Shown: positions 26,887 through 35,917, numbered from the stretch's first letter. The stretch: 57,601 bases of DNA from Paracoccaceae bacterium (GCA_020628545.1 JAHDEX010000015.1:1-57601); one strand, 5' to 3'. Translations and numbers: made by a program. The notes: a model not told the origin generated them from the letters alone.

Positions 26887-26914
26887 TTGACCGCAGCGTC
26901 AGATACCACACTAT
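26887..26914 (+). promoter_or_regulatory. Putative promoter of apt
   Basis: TTGACC (26887-26892), 16-base spacer, CACTAT (26909-26914), 35 bases before the apt start. The minus-35 is good, the minus-10 only fair. Confidence 0.4.
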
Positions 26915-26948
26915 CGGCGGGGTTGTTTTGTCAAACCCTGGGGCCCCG

Positions 26949-27479
26949 ATGAAAACCGTCAAAGACTACATCCGCACGATTCCCGACTTTCCACACGAAG
27001 GGATCATGTTCCGCGATGTGACGACGATCTTCGCGGACCCGCGCGGATTTCGTCTTGCGATTGATCAACTGCTGCATCCCTACGTCGGCACCGATATCGA
27101 TGTCATTGTCGGGCTAGAGGCGCGGGGCTTCATCTTGGGCGGCGCGATTGCACATCAGTTGTCGCTGGGCTTTGTACCGATCCGCAAAAAGGGCAAACTC
27201 CCAGGCAAGACAATCGAACAGGCCTACACGCTGGAATATGGTGAGGCCGTGATGGAAGTGCATGATGATGCGCTGCAGCCTGGACAGAAAGTACTGTTGA
27301 TCGACGACCTGTTGGCCACCGGTGGCACCGCAGAAGCAGGGATCAAACTGATCGAACGCTTGGGCGCGCAGGTGATTGGCTGCGCTTTTATCATCGACCT
27401 TCCCGACCTCGGCGGCCGCAAGAAGCTTGAGGCCATGGGTATGGACGTGCAGGTCCTATGCGAATTTGACGGCGACTGA
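26949..27479 (+). CDS. apt: Adenine phosphoribosyltransferase
   Basis: Salvages adenine to AMP using PRPP. 176 residues, the usual length. [20 protein letters not shown] is the Apt N-terminal signature, [14 protein letters not shown] the purine region, and [20 protein letters not shown] the PRPP-binding motif. The ATG at 26949 is preceded by GGGG. Stand-alone gene, divergent from the SulP transporter. Confidence 0.97.
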   Translation: MKTVKDYIRTIPDFPHEGIMFRDVTTIFADPRGFRLAIDQLLHPYVGTDIDVIVGLEARGFILGGAIAHQLSLGFVPIRKKGKLPGKTIEQAYTLEYGEAVMEVHDDALQPGQKVLLIDDLLATGGTAEAGIKLIERLGAQVIGCAFIIDLPDLGGRKKLEAMGMDVQVLCEFDGD

Positions 27480-27581
27480 CCGCCGCACGTCATGATTGTG
27501 AATTGCCGGGCACCAAAGTGCTTGGCATACTGATGGAACGCGACAAAGGCGACGCAAGATCGCCGCAACTCAGAGAGAGCA

Positions 27582-27887
27582 GTGGTGCAAAAAACAACCG
27601 TCTTTATGATCCTTCTTGCCCTCACCGCCTGCGGGCCGCGTGTCACGGGCGAAGTTGGCAAAGCCTGCATCTCTGGCGGTCGTGATGCCGCCAGTCGGCA
27701 GCTGTGTTCTTGCGTACAACAAGCTGCCAACCAAACACTGAACGGCAGCGACCAGATCCGCGCTGCCACGTTCTTTGCAGAGCCTGACCTCGCACAATCC
27801 ACCCGCCAGTCTGACAATCGCGGGGATGAACGGTTCTGGGACCGTTACAAGGTCTTTGCCGATACCGCCCGCAGGCTGTGCCGCTAG
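27582..27887 (+). CDS. Small putative lipoprotein (cysteine-rich)
   Basis: A 101-residue protein. The signal peptide TTVFMILLALTAC has the lipobox LTAC, so it is probably anchored in a membrane. The mature part GPRVTGEVGKACISGGRDAA, LCSCVQQAANQTLNGSDQ and ERFWDRYKVFADTARRLC has conserved-looking cysteines. I recognise it as a family seen in Rhodobacteraceae that is sometimes loosely labelled as an arginine transporter; the sequence gives no support for transport. Its stop overlaps the stop of the convergent membrane protein. Confidence 0.7.
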   Translation: MVQKTTVFMILLALTACGPRVTGEVGKACISGGRDAASRQLCSCVQQAANQTLNGSDQIRAATFFAEPDLAQSTRQSDNRGDERFWDRYKVFADTARRLCR

Positions 27888-28309
27888 CGCAGTACACCGC
27901 GCCGCGTCATGGCGCGCGCATAAAGCCATAAGAGCAGCAGAACGATGTAAATCGCCGCGGTGAACACCGCCTGCCCCGGTGTCATCAGGTCCATCGAACT
28001 TGGGTCGGCGATGGCAAAACTGTAGACTGTTGATGCGATCAGCCCTGCGAAAGAGATCGCAAAGGCCGATCCTGCAAATCGCGACCGCAGCAAAAGCAGA
28101 AGCGCACCCAACATCGAGAACCAGACGCCAATCGCCCAAGCGGCCCCAAACCAAACCGGTCCCTGATCCAGAAATGCCCGCTGCGCGTCGGTCAGCATCG
28201 CCAGATAAGCTTCGTTGTTTGTCTGCGTCATGATGTAGTCGTAGACGCCGCCGAAATTCCAGATCACGGCAAAGACCCCAACGACCCACAGATGAATTGG
28301 CGTTTTCAT
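27884..28309 (-). CDS. Small integral membrane protein, unknown
   Basis: A 141-residue protein with four predicted transmembrane helices (IHLWVVGVFAVIWNFGGVYD, WAIGVWFSMLGALLLLL, AFAISFAGLIASTVYSFAI, AAIYIVLLLLWLYA) and an Arg-rich cytoplasmic tail ARAMTRRGVLR. The segment TNNEAYLAMLTDAQRAFLDQ between helices 1 and 2 may be exposed. GGGGGAG precedes the ATG at 28309. I do not recognise a function. Similar sugar-transporter-like small proteins are common next to cobB-type genes in this family. Confidence 0.65.
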   Translation of the reverse strand: MKTPIHLWVVGVFAVIWNFGGVYDYIMTQTNNEAYLAMLTDAQRAFLDQGPVWFGAAWAIGVWFSMLGALLLLLRSRFAGSAFAISFAGLIASTVYSFAIADPSSMDLMTPGQAVFTAAIYIVLLLLWLYARAMTRRGVLR

Positions 28310-28382
28310 CGCACTCCCCCCTTTTGATCCGATGGTAAAAACACCCTTGCGCCAACGCAAGTGAACCTGCTTAGGCTTGCCC

Positions 28383-29075
28383 ATGAAAATCGCTATTCTC
28401 ACCGGTGCTGGCATCTCAGCCGAAAGCGGGCTCGGCACGTTCCGTGACGAAAATGACCTCTGGACGCAGTATGATCTGGAGGACGTCGCCACGCCGGAGG
28501 GCTTCGCCCGTGATCCCGCTCTGGTGCACAGCTTCTACAACGCCCGACGTGCGAATTGTGCAAGTGCAAGCCACAATGTGGCGCATGAAGCCCTCGCCAG
28601 ATTGGAAAAGTCTGATCATGTCGTGACGCTGATCACACAGAATATCGATGATTTGCACGAACGCGGCGGCTCCAACGACGTTATCCACATGCATGGCGAA
28701 CTGATGCGCGCGCTTTGCGCCAACTGCGACCACCGCTGGGATGCACCCGCTGAAATGCAGGCCACCGATACATGCCCATCCTGCACTGCGACCGCCACGC
28801 GCCCCGATGTCGTCTGGTTTGGTGAGATCCCCTACCACATGGACGCAATCATGCTCGCCGTCAGCGAATGTGACCTCTTTGTTGCCATCGGCACCAGCGG
28901 AGACGTCTATCCAGCGGCAGGCCTTGTGGACATGGCGACGCAAGCCGGGGCGGATACGCTTGAGATCAACCTCGCACCTTCCTCTCGTGCAAACGCTTTC
29001 GCTCGCAGCTTGATCGGCCCGGCGACAACAACCGTGCCGCAATGGGTAGATGAGGTACTGGGCCAAACACGCTGA
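28383..29075 (+). CDS. cobB: NAD-dependent protein deacylase (sirtuin)
   Basis: A 230-residue SIR2 enzyme that removes acyl groups from lysines using NAD. GAGISAESGLGTFRDEN is the NAD loop, LITQNIDDLHERGG the second motif, and HMHGEL has the catalytic His. The zinc site is CANCDHRW and CPSC. The deacylase selectivity pair (Tyr and Arg of YNARR) is present in HSFYNARRANCAS. The ATG at 28383 is chosen over a TTG two codons upstream. meaB follows 38 bases later. Confidence 0.94.
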   Translation: MKIAILTGAGISAESGLGTFRDENDLWTQYDLEDVATPEGFARDPALVHSFYNARRANCASASHNVAHEALARLEKSDHVVTLITQNIDDLHERGGSNDVIHMHGELMRALCANCDHRWDAPAEMQATDTCPSCTATATRPDVVWFGEIPYHMDAIMLAVSECDLFVAIGTSGDVYPAAGLVDMATQAGADTLEINLAPSSRANAFARSLIGPATTTVPQWVDEVLGQTR

Positions 29076-29113
29076 TCGCTTTCCAACCGCGCAGCACGCA
29101 GCTAAGAAACCGC

Positions 29114-30091
29114 ATGAGCCTTGACGACCTGACAGATCGCGCCGCCAAAATCGCCGCAGGTGACCGCCGCGCCCTCGCCCGCGCCATTACGCTGGTGGAA
29201 TCAGGCCGCGCCGATCACCGGGCCGACGCACTTGCCCTGCTCGACCAGCTTGGCACCGCAAAACAAGCGCTTCGTATTGGCCTGTCAGGAACCCCCGGCG
29301 TCGGAAAATCGACTTTCATCGAAAGCTTCGGCCTGATGCTGACCGGCCTTGGCAAGAAAGTCGCGGTTCTTGCGGTCGATCCCTCCTCTGCCCGCTCCGG
29401 CGGCTCGATTCTGGGCGACAAGACACGGATGGATCACCTCGCCCGCGATCCTAACGCGTTCATCCGCCCCTCGCCCTCCCAAGCGCAGCTTGGCGGGGTC
29501 GCCCGCCGCACGCGCGAGGCTGTCGCCCTGTGTGAGGCCGCAGGCTACGACGTGATTCTCATCGAAACGGTGGGCGTTGGCCAATCGGAAACCATGGTCG
29601 CCATGATGTCCGACCTTTTTGTGCTCCTCCTCGCGCCCGCAGGCGGGGATGAGTTGCAGGGCGTCAAGCGTGGCATCATGGAAATTGCCGACATGATCCT
29701 TGTGAACAAAGCGGATGGAGAGCTGAAAGCACAAGCCAACCGCACCTGCGCTGACTACGCAGGTGCACTACGCCTGCTGCGCAAACGTCCGCAAGATCCT
29801 GACGATTTCCCGCAGGCGCGCACGATCTCGGCGCTTGAGGCTGAAGGGCTGCAAGCGGCTTGGGACGATATGGAGCGCTTGACCAACTGGCGCAAAGCTA
29901 ATCAGGTGTGGGACACCACACGCGCGGCACAAGCCCGGCACTGGTTTCAGGAGGAGGTGCATCAGCAACTGATGGCACAACTGACCGCCGATCCGGGCCT
30001 GCGTGACAGGCTGCATGCAATGGAAGCAGATGTTGTGGCTGGCAAGGTCTCACCCGCGACCGCTGCGGCCCGGGTTTTGGCCGCCACGTGA
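29114..30091 (+). CDS. meaB: Methylmalonyl-CoA mutase-associated GTPase MeaB
   Basis: A 325-residue G3E GTPase that protects and loads methylmalonyl-CoA mutase with adenosylcobalamin. Walker A is LSGTPGVGKSTFIE. VLAVDPSSARSGGSILGDKT is the switch I region, IETVGVGQSE the G3 motif and LVNKADGE the G4 motif. The C-terminal dimerisation arm is present. The epimerase of the same pathway is at 55.7 kb; the mutase is not in the window. Confidence 0.95.
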   Translation: MSLDDLTDRAAKIAAGDRRALARAITLVESGRADHRADALALLDQLGTAKQALRIGLSGTPGVGKSTFIESFGLMLTGLGKKVAVLAVDPSSARSGGSILGDKTRMDHLARDPNAFIRPSPSQAQLGGVARRTREAVALCEAAGYDVILIETVGVGQSETMVAMMSDLFVLLLAPAGGDELQGVKRGIMEIADMILVNKADGELKAQANRTCADYAGALRLLRKRPQDPDDFPQARTISALEAEGLQAAWDDMERLTNWRKANQVWDTTRAAQARHWFQEEVHQQLMAQLTADPGLRDRLHAMEADVVAGKVSPATAAARVLAAT

Positions 30092-30129
30092 CGTCCTGCA
30101 CAAAGCCGCCAAAGAAGCCCGAAACACGC

Positions 30130-30158
30130 TTGACGGACGATAGGAATCTTCCTATTCC
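30130..30158 (+). promoter_or_regulatory. Putative rpmB promoter with embedded palindrome
   Basis: TTGACG (30130-30135), 17-base spacer, TATTCC (30153-30158). The spacer and minus-10 are covered by ATAGGAA-TC-TTCCTAT (30140-30155), a 7-2-7 perfect palindrome that looks like an operator. The leader to the rpmB start is about 95 bases. Confidence 0.5.
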
Positions 30159-30259
30159 CCGCGAACTGAATTCAGGTGCCGCCATTGGCGGGATCAGGCT
30201 ATGGACCAAGGTGACCCGCCTCAGCTGCGTGTGACACCCCCGAAAAAAGGAAGAAACAC

Positions 30260-30544
30260 ATGTCGCGCCGTTGCGAATTGACCGGAAAAGGCCCGATGTC
30301 TGGCAACAATGTCAGCCACGCCAACAACAAAACAAAGCGCCGCTTTCTGCCAAACCTGCAAGAAGTGACCCTTCAGTCTGACGTGCTGGGCCGTTCTTTC
30401 AAGTTCCGCATCTCCTCTGCTGCCCTGCGCACCGTAGACCACCGCGGTGGTCTGGATGAGTTCATGGCAAAAGCAAAAGATGCTGAGCTTTCCGCGAACG
30501 CGCTGAAAGTGAAGAAAGATATCATGAAAGCAGTCGCTGCCTAA
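30260..30544 (+). CDS. rpmB: 50S ribosomal protein L28
   Basis: A 94-residue bL28. [20 protein letters not shown] and [19 protein letters not shown] are typical; the C-terminal half is the longer alphaproteobacterial form. It lacks the paired CxxC zinc ligands, so it is the zinc-independent type. A good GGAAG ribosome site precedes the ATG. A terminator follows directly. Confidence 0.97.
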   Translation: MSRRCELTGKGPMSGNNVSHANNKTKRRFLPNLQEVTLQSDVLGRSFKFRISSAALRTVDHRGGLDEFMAKAKDAELSANALKVKKDIMKAVAA

Positions 30545-30570
30545 GCGCGCCCTTTCAAATCCGAATGAAA

Positions 30571-30600
30571 AGCCCGGCCATTGGTCGGGTTTTTTGTTTT
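30571..30600 (+). terminator. Rho-independent terminator of rpmB
   Basis: CCCGGCC (30573-30579), loop ATT, GGTCGGG (30583-30589), then TTTTTTGTTTTT. Stem has one G-U pair. It begins 28 bases after the rpmB stop. Confidence 0.9.
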
Positions 30601-30646
30601 TCCAGACGACCTTGACCAAAGCGGTCCGATCTTTCACCACGATGCC

Positions 30647-33058
30647 ATGACCACACTCCCCGTCGATGATGTCCTACCAGAGCTGATCGCGGCCCTCCGG
30701 ACGCATCGCCGTGCGGTCCTGCAAGCACCCCCGGGGGCTGGCAAAACCTCTCGCGTCCCGCTTGCGATGGCGGACGCGGGGATCGTGGACGGCAAAATCA
30801 TCATGCTTGAACCCCGTCGTCTTGCCGCGCGTGCTGCCGCCGACAGGTTGGCGTCACAGCGCAACGAAAAACCGGGGGCGACTATCGGTTATCGGATGCG
30901 CGGCGACAGCGTGGCAGGGTCTCAGATCGAGGTTGTGACCGAAGGCATCCTTACCCGCATGATCCAATCGGACCCGGGATTACCGGGCGTTGGCGCGATC
31001 ATCTTTGACGAATTCCACGAAAGATCCCTGAACGCGGACCTTGGTCTCGCCTTTGCATGGGAAATCGCCCAGGTCCTGCGCGAGGATCTACATCTGGTGG
31101 TGATGTCTGCCACCTTGGACGCAGGCCCTGTGGCAGCGCTCCTGAACGACGCGCCGATCATCACCTCCGAAGGCCGCACCTTTCCGGTCACGCGCCACTA
31201 CCTGCCCAAAGCCCTGCCAAAAGGCACCCGCATTGCTCAGGCCACGGCGGATATGATCCACGCGGTCGCCCCAAATACTGATGGCGGCATCCTTGTGTTC
31301 CTTCCTGGCGAGGGCGAGATCCGGGAGACCGCGAAACGGCTGAACCTCCCCGCGGACCATCACGTACGCCCCCTTTACGGCGCGATGCCGTTCAAGGACC
31401 AACGGGCTGCGATCGCCCCAGTGACAAACGGACGCAAGATCGTTCTGGCCACGTCCATCGCAGAAACCTCGCTCACTATCGAAGACATTACCGTGGTGAT
31501 AGATGCAGGCCGCGCACGGCGCTCGCGGTTTGACCCAAATTCCGGCATGTCGCGGCTTGTCACCGAAAAGGTCAGCCGGGCGGAAGCGACCCAACGCGCA
31601 GGTCGCGCAGGTCGCGTCCGCCCCGGCGAAGCCTACGCGCTTTGGACCAAAGGCGAAGACGGCGCGCTGCCCGCCTTCCCGCCCGCGGGGATAGAGATTG
31701 AAGACCTGGCCCCCCTCGCTCTTGAACTCGACGTCTGGGGCAGCGCGGACCTCCCTTTCCTGACCCCGCCACCAGCTGGCCCACTTGCCGAAGCACGCAG
31801 TTTGCTTCACACGCTCGGCGCGCGGAATGCCGAAGGTCACTGCACCGACTACGGACGCGCTTTGGCCCAGCAACCGTTGCACCCGCGACTGGCCCACATG
31901 TTGCTTGCGGCCGGACGCCAAGCGGCACCTGTAGCGGCACTACTGTCCGCCCGCGACCCCTTACGCGGCGCGCCATCCGACCTCACCCTCCGCATCAAGG
32001 CCATCTCCGGCCGCTACGACGGGCCGGGCGAGGTGAACCACGCGACCTTGCAACAGATCAAAGCCGATATTCCCCGCCTTTCGAGAGGGTTGGAGGACAA
32101 ACCTCACCTCAGTCTGGCAGCGCAACTTGCGCTCGCATATCCTGATCGGATCGGTCTACGCCGCAACGGCGACGCCCCGCGCTACATCCTGTCTGGTGGC
32201 AAAGGCGCCTACTTTGATGCAAGCGACCCGTTGGCCGGGCAGCGTCTGATCGTGGCAACCGACCTCGATGGCGACGCGCGAGAGGCCCGCATCCGACAAG
32301 CAGCCGCCCTCACCGACGCCGAACTCCGCGCACTTTTTCCCGACCAAATCGCCTGGCACGACGTCTGCGCATGGTCCAAACGGGACAGCCGCGTGCTGAC
32401 CCGCAGGCAAGAGCGGTTTGGCGCGTTGATCCTTGATGACCGCAACCTCAAGAACGCCGACCCGGAGGCGATCGCCCGCGCTATGTGCGATGGCATCCGT
32501 GAGCTTGGCCTGCGCCTTTCCCCCGCCGCCGAACGCTTTCGGACCCGTGTGATGCTGGTCATGGACAGTCTTCCCGATCTGCCTGTAATGGATGAGGAGA
32601 CGCTGCTCAATAATCTGGAAAACTGGCTCCTGCCGCACCTCGACGGCGTCCGCAGCACGCAGGACTGGAAGGCATTCGACTGCCTCGACGCGTTGCGTGC
32701 CATGCTGGATTGGGGGCAGATGCAGCGCCTTGACCAGGCCGCCCCCCCGCATTTCACCACACCGCTCGACCGCAAGATCCCCATCGACTACAGCGGCGAT
32801 ATCCCTGGCATCACTTTGCGCCTGCAGGAACTGTTTGGCCAAACGACCCACCCGATGGTCGGACAAACGCCGTTGCGGATCACACTCCTGTCCCCCGGGC
32901 AAAAACCGGTGCAGGTCACAACCGACCTGCCGGGGTTCTGGAAAAACAGCTATGTGGACGTGCGCAAGGACATGCGGGGCCGTTATCCGAAGCATCCGTG
33001 GCCCGAGGACCCCACGCAAGCGGACCCAACATTGCGCGCCAAACGGCGGGGCACTTAA
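30647..33058 (+). CDS. hrpB: ATP-dependent RNA helicase HrpB
   Basis: An 803-residue DEAH-type helicase, usual HrpB length. Motif I is QAPPGAGKTSRVPLA, motif Ia LEPRRLAARAAADR, motif II as IIFDEFHERSL, motif III VMSATLD and motif VI TQRAGRAGRVRPGEAY. The helicase-associated and HrpB-specific C-terminal domains (PIDYSGDIPGITLRLQELFG, PGFWKNSYVDVRKDMRGRYP, KHPWPEDP) are complete. The start ATG at 30647 has no clear ribosome site. RNA target unknown in general. Confidence 0.94.
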   Translation: MTTLPVDDVLPELIAALRTHRRAVLQAPPGAGKTSRVPLAMADAGIVDGKIIMLEPRRLAARAAADRLASQRNEKPGATIGYRMRGDSVAGSQIEVVTEGILTRMIQSDPGLPGVGAIIFDEFHERSLNADLGLAFAWEIAQVLREDLHLVVMSATLDAGPVAALLNDAPIITSEGRTFPVTRHYLPKALPKGTRIAQATADMIHAVAPNTDGGILVFLPGEGEIRETAKRLNLPADHHVRPLYGAMPFKDQRAAIAPVTNGRKIVLATSIAETSLTIEDITVVIDAGRARRSRFDPNSGMSRLVTEKVSRAEATQRAGRAGRVRPGEAYALWTKGEDGALPAFPPAGIEIEDLAPLALELDVWGSADLPFLTPPPAGPLAEARSLLHTLGARNAEGHCTDYGRALAQQPLHPRLAHMLLAAGRQAAPVAALLSARDPLRGAPSDLTLRIKAISGRYDGPGEVNHATLQQIKADIPRLSRGLEDKPHLSLAAQLALAYPDRIGLRRNGDAPRYILSGGKGAYFDASDPLAGQRLIVATDLDGDAREARIRQAAALTDAELRALFPDQIAWHDVCAWSKRDSRVLTRRQERFGALILDDRNLKNADPEAIARAMCDGIRELGLRLSPAAERFRTRVMLVMDSLPDLPVMDEETLLNNLENWLLPHLDGVRSTQDWKAFDCLDALRAMLDWGQMQRLDQAAPPHFTTPLDRKIPIDYSGDIPGITLRLQELFGQTTHPMVGQTPLRITLLSPGQKPVQVTTDLPGFWKNSYVDVRKDMRGRYPKHPWPEDPTQADPTLRAKRRGT

Positions 33059-33146
33059 AGTTTACGCAAAAAATTGCCGTATTTCTTTGGTATGGTGGCC
33101 AACGTTCATACTTCTTTGTAGTGTTAAAGAAAAAATAGTCGGCAGT

Positions 33147-33626
33147 ATGTCTTCGAATTTCAAATCTTTCAGCGGGAGCCTTGTTGGCGCCCCACAATCG
33201 CATCCGATCTCTGACCAAATTGGGGCGTTCTGTTACCGCAACGGACCCCGTGGGCTTGAGGTGCTTTTGGTCACCTCGTCCCGAAACCGCTGGATCCTGC
33301 CAAAGGGCTGGCCGATGGATGGCCTAACTTCTGCAGAAACTGCGCGGGCAGAAGCCTGGGAAGAGGCTGGGGTTTGCGATGGCATCGTCTCGTCCGAACC
33401 GGTTTTGATCTACAACAGCACTAAAGTGACAAAGCGAAATGGCGTGGTCTTCACCCGCGTCGCTGTGCACACCATCGCCGTGACGGAAACAGACACCACG
33501 TTCCCCGAAGCCGACCGCCGCAACGTGCGCTGGGTCACCCGGCGTGAAGCAGACCTGATCATTTGCCAGGAAAACCTGCGCGACGCGGTTGAGACGCTTT
33601 TCGCGCAGGTGTCGCAGAAGGCCTAG
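33147..33626 (+). CDS. Nudix hydrolase, DIPP-like
   Basis: A 159-residue Nudix protein. The Nudix box reads [23 protein letters not shown]; the metal-binding EAWEEAG is intact, but the canonical Arg of the REUXEE motif is Ala (AEAWEE), a variation seen in this subgroup. [20 protein letters not shown] and [12 protein letters not shown] match diphosphoinositol/diadenosine polyphosphate hydrolases. An AT-rich 88-base region separates it from hrpB and probably carries its promoter. Its stop overlaps that of argF, converging. Confidence 0.87.
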   Translation: MSSNFKSFSGSLVGAPQSHPISDQIGAFCYRNGPRGLEVLLVTSSRNRWILPKGWPMDGLTSAETARAEAWEEAGVCDGIVSSEPVLIYNSTKVTKRNGVVFTRVAVHTIAVTETDTTFPEADRRNVRWVTRREADLIICQENLRDAVETLFAQVSQKA

Positions 33627-34528
33627 ACGCCCAAGCAATACCGCATGATTGCCTTCTGTGCATGGAGCCGGTTTTCGGCCTCATCAAAGATGACCGAATG
33701 CGGCCCATCCATCACGCTGCTCGTCGCCTCGTCATCGCGGTGGGCAGGCAGGCAATGCATGAACAGCGCGTCATCCTTGGCATCTGCCATCAAGGCTTCG
33801 TTGACCTGATAGCCGCGCAGCTGGTTATGTCGCCGCTCTCGCGCTGACTGCGGATCATGCATGGAAACCCAAGTATCGGTCACCACAAGATCGGCCCCCT
33901 GCACCGCCTCATGTGGGTCGCGGACCGTTGTGTAAAGCCCTGCGAGCGAGGATTCGGGGTCAAGCGGCTCTGGCCCCGTAAACACCAAATCAAAGTCGAA
34001 CTGCTTGGCGGCATGAGCAAAACTGGCAAAGACGTTGTTGCCATCACCGGACCAGACGACTTTCTTGCCTTTGATCGGGCCTCGATGTTCTTCAAACGTC
34101 ATGATGTCTGCCATGATCTGGCAGGGATGCGTGCGATTGGTCAGCCCGTTGATTACGGGAACCGTGGCGTATTCAGCCATTTCCAGCAGCGTATCTTCTT
34201 CAAAGGTCCGCATCATGATCAGATCGACGTAGCGCGACAAAACACGTGCCGTATCCGCAATCGTCTCCCCATGGCCCAACTGCATGTCTGCGCCGGACAG
34301 GACCATCGTCTGCCCACCCATCTGGCGCACACCAACGTCGAATGAGACGCGCGTTCGAGTTGAGGGCTTCTCAAAAATCAGCGCCACCATTTGGCCAGCA
34401 AGAGGCATATCCGCATCCGGCATGCCTTTGGGCTGACCCTTGCGGGCGGTCTTCATCGCCTGGGCCTGATCGATGATGGCGTGCAAGTCGCCCGGGTCTG
34501 TTTTGTGAATGTCGAGGAAATGGGTCAT
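33623..34528 (-). CDS. argF: Ornithine carbamoyltransferase
   Basis: Makes citrulline from ornithine and carbamoyl phosphate. 301 residues. The carbamoyl-phosphate motif is [15 protein letters not shown], then [16 protein letters not shown] (His-Pro-Cys-Gln), [20 protein letters not shown] (HCLP) and TDTWVSM (ornithine SMG-loop equivalent). It follows argD on the same strand after 76 bases, forming an arginine operon. Expression may depend on the leader found upstream of argD. Confidence 0.96.
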   Translation of the reverse strand: MTHFLDIHKTDPGDLHAIIDQAQAMKTARKGQPKGMPDADMPLAGQMVALIFEKPSTRTRVSFDVGVRQMGGQTMVLSGADMQLGHGETIADTARVLSRYVDLIMMRTFEEDTLLEMAEYATVPVINGLTNRTHPCQIMADIMTFEEHRGPIKGKKVVWSGDGNNVFASFAHAAKQFDFDLVFTGPEPLDPESSLAGLYTTVRDPHEAVQGADLVVTDTWVSMHDPQSARERRHNQLRGYQVNEALMADAKDDALFMHCLPAHRDDEATSSVMDGPHSVIFDEAENRLHAQKAIMRYCLGV

Positions 34529-34548
34529 CAGTGTCTTTCGTTGAAAGG

Positions 34549-34607
34549 CTGGGGGGCTTCACGCCCCCCAGACCCCCCGTGGAGTTGTTATGGCCAGATG
34601 AAGATCA
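34549..34607 (+). repeat. Intergenic GC hairpin with GGCCAGATGAAGA tail
   Basis: CTGGGGGGC (34549-34557), loop TTCAC, GCCCCCCAG (34563-34571), then ACCCCCCGTGGAGT and TATGGCCAGATGAAGA. It lies between argD and argF and reads opposite to them. The tail resembles the motif at 21947-21991. I recall this composite from many Rhodobacteraceae intergenic regions; no function is assigned. Confidence 0.55.
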
Positions 34608-35771
34608 GAGGCTCTCTGCCGCGGCCGTGAGGCGCGTTTGGGCTTCGGCGATCTCCTCATCGGTAATATTGAGCGGCGGGAGCAGGCGGATCACATTATC
34701 GGCGGCAGGCACGGTAATGACGCCCGCAGCGTAGCCTGCGGTGACGACATCCGTATTGATGACCTTGCACTTCAAGCCAAGCATCAGGCCAGAGCCGCGG
34801 ACGCTCTCGAAAACCTCCGGGAAACTGGCGACCAGCCCTTCCAGCTTTTGACGCAGAAGGCCTGCTTTGCGGTTCACCTCCGCGAGAAAAGCATCGTCTG
34901 CCACTTCGGTCAGCACTGCGTGACCCACGGCGCAGCCCAGCGGGTTGCCGCCATAGGTGGAGCCGTGGGTGCCCAATGTCATACCGCTGGCCGCCTCTTC
35001 AGTGGCGAGCACACAACCGATGGGAAAGCCCCCACCAATACCCTTGGCGACCATCATGATATCGGGTGTGACCCCGGACCACTCATGAGCAAAGAGCTTG
35101 CCGGTACGGCCGACACCACATTGCACCTCATCAAGGATCAGCAGAATGCCGTGTTCGTCGCAAAGGTCGCGCAGCCCTTTCAGGCAGGCGTCCGGCAAAG
35201 GTCTGATCCCGCCCTCGCCTTGCACGGGCTCCACCATGATGGCCGCGATCTTGTCGCTCGCCGCTGCATTCAGCGCGTCATGGTCGCCAAATTCAAGATG
35301 GGTGAACCCGGGCAAAAGCGGGCCAAAGCCTTTCGTCATCTTCTCGGACCCGGCTGCCGCAATTCCAGCGCTCGACCGGCCATGGAAAGAGCCGGTGAAA
35401 CAGATGATTTCGGTCCGCTCTGGCTGGCCTTTGTCGAACCAATACTTGCGCGCCATCTTCACCGCGAGCTCACAACTTTCGGTGCCGGAGTTCGTGAAGA
35501 ACACCGTATCCGCGAAGGTCTTGTCCACGATCAGATCCGCCAGCTTCTGCTGGGCTGGGATGTGGTACAGGTTCGACGTATGCCACACCGCCTGCGCCTG
35601 ATCGGCCAGCGCCTGCACCAGGGGCGGGTGGGCATGGCCCAGCGCGTTCACCGCAATCCCTGCCCCAAGGTCGAGAAAACGTCGACCATCCGCCTCTACC
35701 AGCCAGGAGCCTTCACCTTTGACAAAGGTCAAAGGGGCACGTGCATAGGTGGGCAGGACGGAGGGGATCAT
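34605..35771 (-). CDS. argD: Acetylornithine aminotransferase
   Basis: PLP-dependent class III transaminase of arginine (and possibly lysine) synthesis, 388 residues. VLPTYARAPLTFVKGEGSWL is the ArgD start, FTNSGTESCELAVKMARKYW the cofactor-phosphate region, LILDEVQCGVGRTGKLFA the Asp that contacts PLP, and MVAKGIGGGFPIGCVLATEE holds the PLP lysine. The ATG at 35771 has AAAGG upstream; that site can pair with CCTTT just before it. First gene of the argD-argF operon, behind a possible arginine leader. Confidence 0.96.
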   Translation of the reverse strand: MIPSVLPTYARAPLTFVKGEGSWLVEADGRRFLDLGAGIAVNALGHAHPPLVQALADQAQAVWHTSNLYHIPAQQKLADLIVDKTFADTVFFTNSGTESCELAVKMARKYWFDKGQPERTEIICFTGSFHGRSSAGIAAAGSEKMTKGFGPLLPGFTHLEFGDHDALNAAASDKIAAIMVEPVQGEGGIRPLPDACLKGLRDLCDEHGILLILDEVQCGVGRTGKLFAHEWSGVTPDIMMVAKGIGGGFPIGCVLATEEAASGMTLGTHGSTYGGNPLGCAVGHAVLTEVADDAFLAEVNRKAGLLRQKLEGLVASFPEVFESVRGSGLMLGLKCKVINTDVVTAGYAAGVITVPAADNVIRLLPPLNITDEEIAEAQTRLTAAAESL

Positions 35772-35795
35772 GGTGATCGGCCTTTCTCGGAAAAG

Positions 35796-35825
35796 GAAGC
35801 CAACAGGTGCCAAGGGGCAGGCTTC
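35796..35825 (-). promoter_or_regulatory. Possible attenuator hairpin upstream of argD
   Basis: On the minus strand GAAGCC, TGCC, CCTT, GGCA, CCTGTT, GGCTTC form nested stems (GAAGCC/GGCTTC and TGCC/GGCA) followed by CTTTTCC, 25 bases before the argD start. AAGCC just after the leader peptide stop could compete for GGCTT. A weak, terminator-like arrangement whose overlap with the argD ribosome-site hairpin suggests regulation. Confidence 0.4.
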
Positions 35826-35875
35826 ATGTCAATGATGTTGGATGGATGAAGGGCGTGCGCGATCGGCTGACGGGC

Positions 35876-35917
35876 TTAGCGTCGGCGTCGGGTGGTCTGG
35901 GTGGCACGTGTCTTCAT
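35876..35917 (-). CDS. Putative arginine-rich leader peptide of argDF
   Basis: A 13-codon reading frame MKTRATQTTRRRR ends in four consecutive Arg codons (CGA CGC CGA CGC) immediately before TAA, about 105 bases upstream of argD. Runs of the pathway's end-product codon just before a stop are the hallmark of ribosome-mediated attenuation (as in trp, his, leu leaders). CGA is usually a rare codon in such genomes. No clear ribosome site precedes the ATG; a GTG overlapping the stop of the upstream permease gene at 35974 would give a 32-residue version in the same frame. Inference only; chance occurrence is possible. Confidence 0.45.
   Translation of the reverse strand: MKTRATQTTRRRR

Noticed and set aside
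31088..31921. A 277-residue minus-strand frame inside hrpB
   Set aside because: Antisense shadow of helicase motifs; no independent support.
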